A stretch of 5,753 nucleotides of DNA, taken from Bacteroidota bacterium. GTDB taxonomy: Bacteria > Bacteroidota > Bacteroidia > Cytophagales > Cyclobacteriaceae. The stretch covers positions 1 to 5,753 of the forward strand of contig JAHEMS010000252.1 of the NCBI GenBank assembly GCA_024643595.1. The letters run 5' to 3'. How positions within the stretch are numbered: position 1 is the first letter of the stretch; each line of letters starts with the position of its first letter. The position numbers and the translations under genes were made by a program. Below the pieces are notes generated by a model that searched no databases, was not told the DNA's origin, and was given only the letters and a program-made list of their open reading frames with translations. This document shows, piece by piece, positions 1 through 5,753 of this stretch.

Positions 1-660
1 GTTTATGTTTCCCCACCCATCCTCAAAACTGAATGATGATTCAATATTCTGATAAGTACTAAATGAAAGAATCATATCGGCTTGAATATGCGAATTGTGC
101 GGCACGTTTTCCATAACCCCAGTAATCAATATATTGATGGTGTCCGCCATGGTCAATGTTTTATTAAGCACATCGGTGCTTCCAAAATATTTTAATGCCA
201 TGTCCCTGGAAATGACGACCGAATATGGTTCTTGTAATGCCTTTTCTGAATTTCCATATATCAATGGAAATGAAAACATCCTGAAAAATTCTGGCGTTGC
301 GTAATGGATATTCTCCCGAATACGTTTATCTTCTTTATTGACCAGCAGATAACTGGCGCTCCGGGTATAGAGTACTGCTTCTACCTCGGGGAAATCCTTT
401 TCAAGAATTTTCCCAACAGGCCATCCATTGGTACTATTCGCTCCGCTGCTAGCAGACTCAGCCGTTTGAAATGAGGTGATCACCCGATATATTCGATCCG
501 CTTTGTCATGAAACCGATCGAATGAAAGTTCATCCATAACATAGACCATGATTAAAATACCTGCCGTAAGACCCAATGCAAGCCCAATCAGGTTGATGAT
601 GGTAAATCCCTTGAACTTTACAATGCTTCGAAAAGCAATCTTGAAGTAGTTGTATAACAT
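1..660 (-). CDS. FtsX/MacB-type ABC transporter permease, N-terminal part (runs off left edge)
   Basis: The minus strand is open from the ATG at 660-658 to base 1, giving 220 residues without a stop. The start MLYNYFKIAFRSI is followed by one hydrophobic helix at about residues 18-42 (INLIGLALGL...ILIMVYV). Then comes DELSFDRFHDKADRIYRV (43-60), the signature at the junction between helix 1 and the periplasmic domain in Bacteroidota FtsX-like permeases. Residues 61-220 are the start of the MacB-type periplasmic core domain, with YATPEFFRMFSFPL at about 120-133, SVVISRDMALKYFG at 147-160 and GVMENVPHNSHI at 181-192. Full members are about 780-800 residues with four membrane helices, so roughly the last three quarters, including the FtsX domains, lies outside the window. 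Such permeases pair with a MacB/LolD-like ATPase and act as mechanotransmission exporters or envelope machines; the substrate cannot be read here. No ribosome-binding site is visible upstream of the start. Family assignment is confident, specific role unknown. Confidence 0.9.
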   Translation of the reverse strand, partial: MLYNYFKIAFRSIVKFKGFTIINLIGLALGLTAGILIMVYVMDELSFDRFHDKADRIYRVITSFQTAESASSGANSTNGWPVGKILEKDFPEVEAVLYTRSASYLLVNKEDKRIRENIHYATPEFFRMFSFPLIYGNSEKALQEPYSVVISRDMALKYFGSTDVLNKTLTMADTINILITGVMENVPHNSHIQADMILSFSTYQNIESSFSFEDGWGNIN

Positions 661-863
661 AGGATTATGATTATTAATAGTATAGACTTAACTGGCTATT
701 AAATGTTACACGTTATGGTAGTGGTGAGCCAATAGGATGTTCTAATAGGACAGATAGTTGCCATTCAACAGAGAATAAGCACATTTATTAAACACGCTAT
801 TAAAAAAAATGTGCCTTCCTTCAAGTCTTTTTCTAATTTTACCCTGAAATCTTAATTGATCGT
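661..863. other. Divergent intergenic region
   Basis: These 203 AT-rich bases separate the start of the minus-strand permease from the start of yebC, so they should hold promoters for both directions. I find no perfect Bacteroidota -7 element (TAnnTTTG). The nearest match is TAATTTTA at 834-841 on the plus strand, 7 of the form's 8 positions but without a convincing TTG about 20 bases upstream; if used, it would give yebC a very short leader. AATAGGA occurs twice (731-737 and 744-750). A perfect inverted repeat at 779-814 is listed separately. No open reading frame of note is present. Confidence 0.6.
779..814. repeat. Inverted repeat GCACATTT / AAATGTGC
   Basis: GCACATTT at 779-786 and its exact reverse complement AAATGTGC at 807-814 are separated by 20 AT-rich bases that include an A8 run (802-809, which overlaps the right arm). 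The pair sits 50-85 bases upstream of the yebC start. It could form an 8-bp stem with a large loop, or be a pair of half-sites for a regulator. It is not followed directly by a T-tract, although TCTTTTTCT occurs about 13 bases further on, so a terminator role is weak. A chance occurrence in AT-rich DNA is quite possible. Confidence 0.35.
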
Positions 864-1571
864 ATGGGACGTATATTCGAAAAGAGAAAGCACAAAATGT
901 TCGCCCGCTTTGATAAAATGGCGAAAGGTTTCACCCGCATTGGCAAGGACATTGCCATTGCTGTAAAGCAAGGAGGCCCCAATCCTGATAATAATCCTCG
1001 CCTAAGAATGGCCATCCAAAATGCGAAGGGGATAAACATGCCGAAAGATCGTGTTGAGGCGGCTATCAAGAGAGCTTCAAGCAAAGAAGAAAAAGATTTT
1101 CAAGAGGTGATCTATGAAGGATATGCACCTCATGGCGTTCCTGTGCTGGTGGAGTGCGCCACGGACAACCCAACCCGAACAGTAGCTAATGTTCGTTTAC
1201 ATTTTTCGAAAAATGGCGGCAGCATGGGCAACTCTGGTTCCGTCGCTTTTATGTTTGAACGGAAGGGCATTTTTAAATTTGATCCAACCAATTTAAACCT
1301 GGATGAGATGGAGCTGGATTTGATTGATGCCGGCGCTGAAGATATCCAACATGATGAAGAAGAAATCATTGTGTACACTAAATTCACAGAGTTTGGTAGT
1401 ATGCAGAAATTCCTGGAAGACAAAGGGCTTGAACCGAAGAGCTCTGAATTACAATACCTACCAAACGCGACCAAAGAATTAAGTGAAGCCGAACAAGACG
1501 AGGTGATGGAATGCGTCAGCGCCCTGGAAGCGGATGATGATGTACAAAACGTTTATCATAACCTGGCATGA
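864..1571 (+). CDS. yebC: YebC/PmpR/TACO1-family translation factor (Bacteroidota type)
   Basis: The 235-residue product matches the YebC family along its whole length, close to the usual ~240. The N-terminal three-helix domain (about 1-75) includes MAKGFTRIGKDIAIAVKQGG (19-38), PRLRMAIQNAK (45-55) and NMPKDRVEAAIKRA (58-71). The middle domain has the hallmark YEGYAPHGVPVLVECATDN (84-102) and NGGSMGNSGSVAFMFERKG (117-135). The ferredoxin-like remainder runs to QNVYHNLA. The start MGRIFEKRK is the Bacteroidota variant of the common MAGHSKW.NIK.RK beginning, which fixes ATG 864 as the start; no Shine-Dalgarno sequence precedes it. YebC proteins were long annotated as transcriptional regulators; more recent work on the family and on mitochondrial TACO1 ties them to the ribosome and relief of stalling on difficult sequences such as polyproline. 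The protein is cytosolic. Its stop codon lies one base before the next start, so it is probably co-transcribed with the beta-barrel gene. Confidence 0.95.
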   Translation: MGRIFEKRKHKMFARFDKMAKGFTRIGKDIAIAVKQGGPNPDNNPRLRMAIQNAKGINMPKDRVEAAIKRASSKEEKDFQEVIYEGYAPHGVPVLVECATDNPTRTVANVRLHFSKNGGSMGNSGSVAFMFERKGIFKFDPTNLNLDEMELDLIDAGAEDIQHDEEEIIVYTKFTEFGSMQKFLEDKGLEPKSSELQYLPNATKELSEAEQDEVMECVSALEADDDVQNVYHNLA

Positions 1572-1572
1572 A

Positions 1573-2325
1573 ATGAAAATCAAATTTCTGATTGCACTGC
1601 TGTTCACCAGCACTTGCCTCATCAAGGCGTACAGTCAGCAATATGATTCCGCTAAATTTTCGTATATCAATTTTTATTTCAATTCCCTGGTTGCAGTGCC
1701 TTCCAAAGAATTTAGGGAAGCTATGAATAACGAGCTGGGAAACCTGGGTTACGGATTGGCAACCGGTGTTGTAATAAGTCCACTTCTTGAAAACAAACCC
1801 TCACCGGTCCTGATTGGTATCGACTTTGGTTATTTCAAGTATGGACAGGAAAAGCAATCCGGCACTACCATTTCACCTCCGCTAAAAACCACCTACAATG
1901 TTTTTACCTGGAATGGGATAGCCCGATTACGCCCTAAATTTCAACACGGAAAATTGACCCCTTTCGCGGACGGGTTGCTGGGGCTAAAGCTGTACAACAC
2001 CAAAACAAAAATCGACAAAGACGTTATTGATTTCATTTTCAATGACAGCCAACCTGATGTGATCAATAATGTCAAAAACACCAGCTTGAATTATGGAATC
2101 GGTCTTGGTTTTTATACGAACCCCATTAAACCATATGCACCTGGATTCACATTACGCGTATTGTATTTATGGGGAGACGATGCAACCTATGTGGTGCGCA
2201 ATTCCGTAAAAGTCACTCCCGCCGGCGATGTAACTTTTGAAACCGGCACGGCCAACACCTCCATGTTGTTAATCCAGCTTGGCATTACCGCCACCGCATT
2301 GAAAACGCTGGTTACTTCCCGTTGA
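1573..2325 (+). CDS. Secreted protein, probable outer-membrane beta-barrel, unknown function
   Basis: The gene encodes 250 residues beginning MKIKFLIALLFTSTCLIKAYS, a Sec signal peptide with probable cleavage after AYS (21/22), just before QQYDS. Cys15 is not in a good lipobox, so a lipoprotein is unlikely. The mature part has many alternating polar/aromatic and glycine-rich stretches typical of an outer-membrane beta-barrel: LIGIDFGYFKYG, FADGLLGLKLY, LNYGIGLGFY and FTLRVLYLWGDD. I recognise the general type but no named family. The frame is open back to an ATG at 1534 inside yebC, but that start would place 13 polar residues before the signal peptide and overlap yebC by 38 bases, so ATG 1573 is preferred. 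Only one base separates it from the yebC stop, which suggests a shared transcript and perhaps translational coupling. Its last 14 bases overlap the end of the opposing gene. The C-terminus (TALKTLVTSR) lacks the terminal aromatic residue common in barrels, a small doubt about the barrel call. Confidence 0.72.
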   Translation: MKIKFLIALLFTSTCLIKAYSQQYDSAKFSYINFYFNSLVAVPSKEFREAMNNELGNLGYGLATGVVISPLLENKPSPVLIGIDFGYFKYGQEKQSGTTISPPLKTTYNVFTWNGIARLRPKFQHGKLTPFADGLLGLKLYNTKTKIDKDVIDFIFNDSQPDVINNVKNTSLNYGIGLGFYTNPIKPYAPGFTLRVLYLWGDDATYVVRNSVKVTPAGDVTFETGTANTSMLLIQLGITATALKTLVTSR

Positions 2326-4303
2326 TCGAATTCTTCAGCTGACTTCCCTCCCTGGTCAGGTCATCATCTACCATGCGGTTATTGTATTGTTGAATAAGTC
2401 CCTTCAAATGCAATTCCATATGCCGAACGGTATCGGGTAATTCGTTCACCAGATTTTTCTTCATGAGTCGGTCGTTGTGGAAGTCATACAATCCTACTGA
2501 TTTTGATCCATCAAATTGCAGCAGGTAATTGCCCCGAAACGATTGGTAAACCTGATCCAGAAAGTTAAACGCGAAAGGCTCTTCGTCATTTTTAAACGCA
2601 TCCCGTCCATAGGCGATGTAAGGCTTATCATAATTCAGATACCCAAGAATGGTGGGCATGATGTCAATTTGCTGAACGATCGCTGGTTTAAACTCATGCC
2701 AATCACTGCCTGGCTTATAAAAGAATATGGGAATAGAGAAATAGCCCCAGGGAGTGTTGTATTCCGGATACGCAATTTCTGCAGAAGCATGATCTGCGGT
2801 GAACACAAACAACGTGTTCTTATACCATGGCATTTGGGAAGCGGTTTCAAAAAACTTCTTCAATGAGTAATCGGTATATTCAATGGTACGATATATGTCG
2901 CGGTCACCTCCTTTAAATTTAGTTTCAAATTCCTTAGGCAGCTTATATGGATGGTGCGAGGAAACAGTGAATAGTGTGGTGTAAAAAGGTTCTTTAAACG
3001 TATTCATCTTATTGGCAAAATACTGGAGGAACTTATCATCCCAGATTCCCCAGATATGATCATAGTCATCGTTATTGTTGTACTCATCTTTGCCGAAATA
3101 ATCATCAAATCCACACAGGTTGGCGAACGCATTAAATCCCATCGAGCCATTGGGGGCGCCATGAAAAAAGGCGGAGTAATATCCTTTCTCTTTTAATAAA
3201 TTGGCTGTGCTATTTATTTTGTTTCCAGAAAAATGAGAAAGCACGTAAGGCACTTCAATAGAGGGGATGCTGCAAATCACCGAAGGCATGGCGTCAATCG
3301 ATTTTCTCCCGTTGGCCAATGAATATTCATAAGCCCGGCTTACGCCAATCAAGGAATCAAGAAATGGCGCATATCCCTGATAGCGCCCCGGTTCCATCCA
3401 TTGATTATATACACTCACAAATTCTTTGGAATAACTTTCAACAATGATCACTACGACATTATCATATTTAAAGGCACCCGTATCTTTCGGTACTTTTAAT
3501 GGATTAAAAACGCTGACGAGCTCTTTTTCATCTTCAAAGTAGTTGACCTTCTGAATAACGTTAGCCTTGGCCGTGCGCATAAGCGCAAAGGGCGTGTTCA
3601 ACACCAGGTTAATGTCTTTCGGCTCTTTGGCAAACTCAGCTGCGTTGCTTAAGGTGATCGGTCGGGTGCTATGAAGAAATCCACCGCGCACACCCCCGAT
3701 AAATAAATAGATGATGAGTGGAAACATCGCGATAGAAGAAAGATAAAATGACCATTGATTTTTCAATTGTGGTCCCTCCATTTTGATACGCTTATATCCC
3801 TGCCCTAAAAGCCACACTAACACCAGCCAGAAAATAACAGCATACCAGTAGTCCCATAAAAACTGAAGAAATAGCAACCCCTTATTCTTTTCATTTTCAA
3901 ATTGAGCTAATACGCTGACAGTGGTTCTTCGCAAAGTGAATCGATAATAAATAAAATCAGCTGTGTTTACCGCAAGCGCTATCCCATTAAAAAAAAAGAA
4001 TATCCATTTGAGGAATGCCTGATAACCGGATTTAAAACGAATTGCCAGAGGAATGATCAGCAAGAGAATGAATAGTGAGTTGGAATACAGAATAGCAGCA
4101 AGATCAAACTTAAGTCCGCCCAGCATAATCCGTGAAAAGCGAGGAATCGTCATGTCAGGGAAAAAACCGATATTGAAAAGGTAAAATCCTATCCGGCTGA
4201 ACGAATAAAGACCCATGACCAGTAATAAGCTTAGTAATAAGGCCACATAGATATTACTCCTCCACCTCCATCCTTTAAATAACACTTTGAGTTTACCAGT
4301 CAT
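2312..4303 (-). CDS. LTA synthase / phosphoglycerol transferase-like membrane sulfatase-fold protein
   Basis: From ATG 4303 the product is 663 residues. Five predicted helices lie at about 17-38, 64-87, 97-120, 147-167 and 185-203. They are followed by GGVRGGFLHSTRPI and an extracytoplasmic sulfatase-fold domain from about 280. The expected metal and catalytic residues are visible: Glu289 in VVVIIVESYSKE; the nucleophile position in NGRKSIDAMPSV, which is Ser335 where LtaS has Thr; WGIWDD (about 418-423); VSSHHPY with His450/451; and FTADHAS with Asp504/His505. The family moves phosphoglycerol or similar head groups from a phospholipid to an envelope glycan or lipid, using a metal-bound covalent intermediate. 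The substrate here is unknown, because Bacteroidota are not known to make lipoteichoic acid. An in-frame TTG at 4357 would add 18 residues; I prefer the ATG because it directly precedes the first helix, has a weak GGA 7 bases upstream, and a promoter candidate covers the extension. A run of nine T's in the coding strand (3997-3989) lies in helix 3. Confidence 0.88.
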   Translation of the reverse strand: MTGKLKVLFKGWRWRSNIYVALLLSLLLVMGLYSFSRIGFYLFNIGFFPDMTIPRFSRIMLGGLKFDLAAILYSNSLFILLLIIPLAIRFKSGYQAFLKWIFFFFNGIALAVNTADFIYYRFTLRRTTVSVLAQFENEKNKGLLFLQFLWDYWYAVIFWLVLVWLLGQGYKRIKMEGPQLKNQWSFYLSSIAMFPLIIYLFIGGVRGGFLHSTRPITLSNAAEFAKEPKDINLVLNTPFALMRTAKANVIQKVNYFEDEKELVSVFNPLKVPKDTGAFKYDNVVVIIVESYSKEFVSVYNQWMEPGRYQGYAPFLDSLIGVSRAYEYSLANGRKSIDAMPSVICSIPSIEVPYVLSHFSGNKINSTANLLKEKGYYSAFFHGAPNGSMGFNAFANLCGFDDYFGKDEYNNNDDYDHIWGIWDDKFLQYFANKMNTFKEPFYTTLFTVSSHHPYKLPKEFETKFKGGDRDIYRTIEYTDYSLKKFFETASQMPWYKNTLFVFTADHASAEIAYPEYNTPWGYFSIPIFFYKPGSDWHEFKPAIVQQIDIMPTILGYLNYDKPYIAYGRDAFKNDEEPFAFNFLDQVYQSFRGNYLLQFDGSKSVGLYDFHNDRLMKKNLVNELPDTVRHMELHLKGLIQQYNNRMVDDDLTREGSQLKNSINGK

Positions 4304-4324
4304 TTCAATTTCCGTAACAAGTTG

Positions 4325-4357
4325 CAAAAATAAGGTATTTGAGAAAAGTGATCTCAA
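4325..4357 (-). promoter_or_regulatory. Possible Bacteroidota-type promoter for the LTA synthase-like gene
   Basis: On the minus strand TATTTTTG (4332-4325) is a perfect match to the Bacteroidota -7 element TAnnTTTG. A TTG at 4357-4355 lies 22 bases upstream, slightly farther than the roughly 20 usual for the -33 element. Transcription would then begin near 4320, leaving a leader of under 20 bases before ATG 4303. This is a motif match only. A competing reading is that the same TTG is a start codon, since AAGGAG lies at 4374-4369, 11 bases before it. Confidence 0.4.
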
Positions 4358-4425
4358 CTTGCTTACATCTCCTTTCTTTCAAATGAGAAAGTTTACCCTT
4401 CGCCACCAGCGATGCCAGCCACGCG

Positions 4426-4881
4426 TTAAATCTGATGATAGGCGTCTACCAGGTCTTGGATAATAATCTTATCCATTTTCATCATCGCTGCCAATACCCG
4501 CTGTGATTTCAATGGGTCTTTATCTCCTAATAATTTACCTAAGTGAGGTGGAACGACCTGCCAGGACAATCCAAATTTATCTTTGAGCCAGCCACATCTC
4601 GACTGTTCTCCTCCTTCTGATAGTTTATCCCACAAATCATCAATTTCATGTTGCGTTTCCGCGTTCACAAATAACGAAATCGCTTCGGTGAATTTAAATT
4701 GAGGCCCACCATTCAATGCTTGAAACTCCTGTCCGTCCAATAAGAATGAAATTCCCATAACCTTTCCGTTTGGGCCTGGCATCGTTCTCACAATACTGGA
4801 ATTCTTAAAAATTGAAATGTAAAATTTTGCAGCTTCCTCGGCATTATCATTAAACCAGAGAAATGGAGTAATCTTTTGCAT
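4426..4881 (-). CDS. VOC-family protein, PhnB / 3-dmu-9_3-mt type
   Basis: The 151-residue protein fits the PhnB-like branch of the vicinal oxygen chelate superfamily (often labelled 3-demethylubiquinone-9 3-methyltransferase domain, a misleading name). Visible signatures are ITPFLWFNDNAEEAAKFYIS (4-23), VRTMPGPNGKVMGISFLLDG (31-50), LNGGPQFKFTEAISLFV (56-72), DDLWDKLSEGG (81-91), CGWLKDKFGLSWQVVP (96-111) and the C-terminal VLAAMMKMDKIII (129-141). Length is normal and the domain complete. The fold is a paired beta-alpha-beta-beta-beta module; members of this branch are mostly of unknown activity, and neither substrate nor metal use can be read from sequence. No signal peptide, so cytosolic. 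It lies 19 bases downstream of the DUF1801 gene on the same strand, so the two are probably one transcript; such small proteins are often neighbours in Bacteroidota genomes. No Shine-Dalgarno sequence precedes ATG 4881. Confidence 0.9.
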   Translation of the reverse strand: MQKITPFLWFNDNAEEAAKFYISIFKNSSIVRTMPGPNGKVMGISFLLDGQEFQALNGGPQFKFTEAISLFVNAETQHEIDDLWDKLSEGGEQSRCGWLKDKFGLSWQVVPPHLGKLLGDKDPLKSQRVLAAMMKMDKIIIQDLVDAYHQI

Positions 4882-4900
4882 TATAAATGGGGTTATACGG

Positions 4901-5689
4901 TCATGCGATTTGTTTCAAAATTTCATTTACTATTCTAGCCAGCTCTTTCTTATTCTTCTCCGCTTCCTTAGCATCTTTAAAATACACCAGGCGCCTGTCT
5001 TTGTAGTCTCCCTGTAGCAATTCTGATTTTACCTTCACCACGGCAGGGTGGTGAAAAACCAGCAATAACTTTCCTGGTTTATAAGGACCGAATGTGACAA
5101 CATCCTCTTTATAATAATAACTGGGAGCATTCCACTTGATCCTTTCCTGGAGTTTTTTACTGGACTTCCTTATTAATTTACGAACAGCGTCTACTTCTTC
5201 AAATTGCTTCCCTTTAAGCCTGGCCATGTAGGCAATAACCTGCTGTGCTTCTTTCAATAAAACAGGATCAGTTTTCTTGTCAGCAACCTTTGCTTTTTTC
5301 TTTACTGGTTGGAGGATTTGTTTGGCAGCATGCCTCGTTTTATTTTCCTCCATTCGTGACTTCACGATTTTTTTGACCAGCGACACCGGCAATGGTTTTT
5401 CAAGCGTAAATTGAATGGTCCCCTTCGATGTTTTGTAAGCCTTTAGTTCGTCGTACATTTTAACTATCTGTGAGCTGCCCGGAAATAAACTGCAATGATT
5501 TTTGAAGGCCGCGAAATAAACCAGCATGCCATAATACTTGTACGCTGGCATTCCATAACTAATCACCTCTTCAGCTTTTGGTGCCACCGATTTTATTGCG
5601 CTGCGAAGTTTTTGCAATACTTCCCTGACCTCCCCGGGTAAGGCGTTCATATAATCATCGACGGTTTTTACTGCGGTATTCATAGCCAT
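4901..5689 (-). CDS. Tandem DUF1801 (YdhG-like) two-domain protein
   Basis: The 262-residue product contains two different DUF1801 domains. Domain one (about 6-118) is YdhG-like: TVDDYMNALPGEVREVLQKL, EEVISYGMPAYKYYGMLVYF (40-59), FKNHCSLFPGS, then SKGTIQFTLEKPLP (88-101) and VKSRMEENK. A lysine-rich linker (about 119-140, with KKKAKVADKK) joins it to domain two (about 144-262). Domain two has the other DUF1801 pattern: LQERIKWNAPSYYYKEDVVTF (180-200), LLLVFHH (208-214), LLQGDYKDRRLVYFKD (224-239) and a final helix. Bacillus YdhG has been proposed as a frataxin-like iron chaperone, so metal handling is possible for domain one, but the function here is unknown. No signal peptide or membrane segment; the protein is basic and cytosolic. 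ATG 5689 and ATG 5683 (third codon) are both possible starts; neither has a Shine-Dalgarno sequence. The VOC gene follows 19 bases downstream. Confidence 0.85.
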   Translation of the reverse strand: MAMNTAVKTVDDYMNALPGEVREVLQKLRSAIKSVAPKAEEVISYGMPAYKYYGMLVYFAAFKNHCSLFPGSSQIVKMYDELKAYKTSKGTIQFTLEKPLPVSLVKKIVKSRMEENKTRHAAKQILQPVKKKAKVADKKTDPVLLKEAQQVIAYMARLKGKQFEEVDAVRKLIRKSSKKLQERIKWNAPSYYYKEDVVTFGPYKPGKLLLVFHHPAVVKVKSELLQGDYKDRRLVYFKDAKEAEKNKKELARIVNEILKQIA

Positions 5690-5699
5690 ATGTCTTATT

Positions 5700-5753
5700 T
5701 TAATGATGCGCTTTCAGGGTTGGCAGGTTACGAACTTCCAATAAGCTATACAT
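5700..5753 (-). CDS. Possible C-terminal end of a further minus-strand gene
   Basis: One minus-strand frame is open from the right edge to a TAA at 5702-5700, reading SLLEVRNLPTLKAHH at its end, 10 bases before the DUF1801 start. Short same-strand spacing would fit an operon continuing upstream. The stretch is only 17 codons, so it could be chance, and it is too short to assign a family. I find no promoter motif between 5690 and 5753, which mildly favours read-through from an upstream gene. Confidence 0.22.
   Translation of the reverse strand: MYSLLEVRNLPTLKAHH

Noticed and set aside
95..304. Plus-strand open frame of 69 codons
   Set aside because: It lies wholly inside the continuous minus-strand permease frame (1-660), which has clear family motifs; the plus-strand translation resembles nothing.
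839..1474. Minus-strand open frames of 81 and 114 codons
   Set aside because: Both are antisense shadows of yebC, whose plus-strand translation is unambiguous end to end.
1534..1572. Upstream in-frame ATGs as the start of the beta-barrel gene
   Set aside because: They would put a polar extension in front of a well-formed signal peptide and overlap yebC; ATG 1573 fits better.
2516..2866. Plus-strand 116-codon frame and a second minus-strand 71-codon frame
   Set aside because: Both overlap the conserved sulfatase domain of the LTA-synthase-like gene in other frames and show no recognisable motif.
4376..4391. Small hairpin CTTTC-AAATGA-GAAAG as a terminator after the VOC gene
   Set aside because: The stem is only 5 bp and AT-rich, and no T-tract follows on the minus strand; it is not a credible intrinsic terminator.
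1..5753. A new multi-gene system, mobile element, CRISPR array or RNA gene
   Set aside because: All long frames fall into known families or a plain beta-barrel type. No repeats with spacers, transposase, integrase, attachment site, tRNA-like or rRNA-like stretch was seen, and the genes do not form a coherent functional cluster.

Overview
The window looks like an ordinary chromosomal segment of a Bacteroidota bacterium, probably from the Cytophagia or Chitinophagia side of the phylum. Four things suggest this. The YebC protein begins with the MGR.FE.RK N-terminus seen in Bacteroidota instead of the usual MAGHSKW. The permease fragment has the NLIGLALGL / DELSFDRFH / RIYRV signature of the large FtsX-like permeases that are abundant in this phylum. 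Shine-Dalgarno sequences are mostly absent. The clearest promoter candidate has the TAnnTTTG form used by the Bacteroidota primary sigma factor. Base composition is moderate (low-to-mid 40s % GC by eye) and uniform, with no sign of a transferred island.

Layout from left to right. Positions 1-660 (minus) hold the N-terminal 220 residues of an FtsX/MacB-type ABC transporter permease whose remainder lies beyond the left edge. Positions 661-863 are an AT-rich divergent intergenic region carrying one perfect 8-bp inverted repeat. Positions 864-2325 (plus) hold a two-gene unit: yebC (YebC/PmpR/TACO1 translation factor) and, one base later, a signal-peptide-bearing probable outer-membrane beta-barrel protein. 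This meets, tail to tail with a 14-bp overlap, a long minus-strand gene at 2312-4303. That gene encodes a five-helix membrane protein with an extracytoplasmic sulfatase-fold domain (LTA synthase / phosphoglycerol transferase superfamily). Upstream of it, also on the minus strand, lie a PhnB-type VOC protein (4426-4881) and a two-domain DUF1801 protein (4901-5689), 19 bases apart and probably co-transcribed. The last 54 bases may hold the C-terminal end of another minus-strand gene.

Functionally the region is mixed. The permease, beta-barrel protein and sulfatase-fold enzyme are cell-envelope proteins. YebC acts in translation. The VOC and DUF1801 proteins are small cytosolic proteins of uncertain substrate. 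I see no mobile element, CRISPR array, RNA gene, toxin-antitoxin pair or defence system. I do not think the window contains a new multi-gene system. The points most worth following are the fusion of two different DUF1801 subtypes, the unknown substrate of the LTA-synthase-like enzyme in a presumably Gram-negative host, and the conflict between a TTG start and a promoter reading of the same bases at its 5' end.
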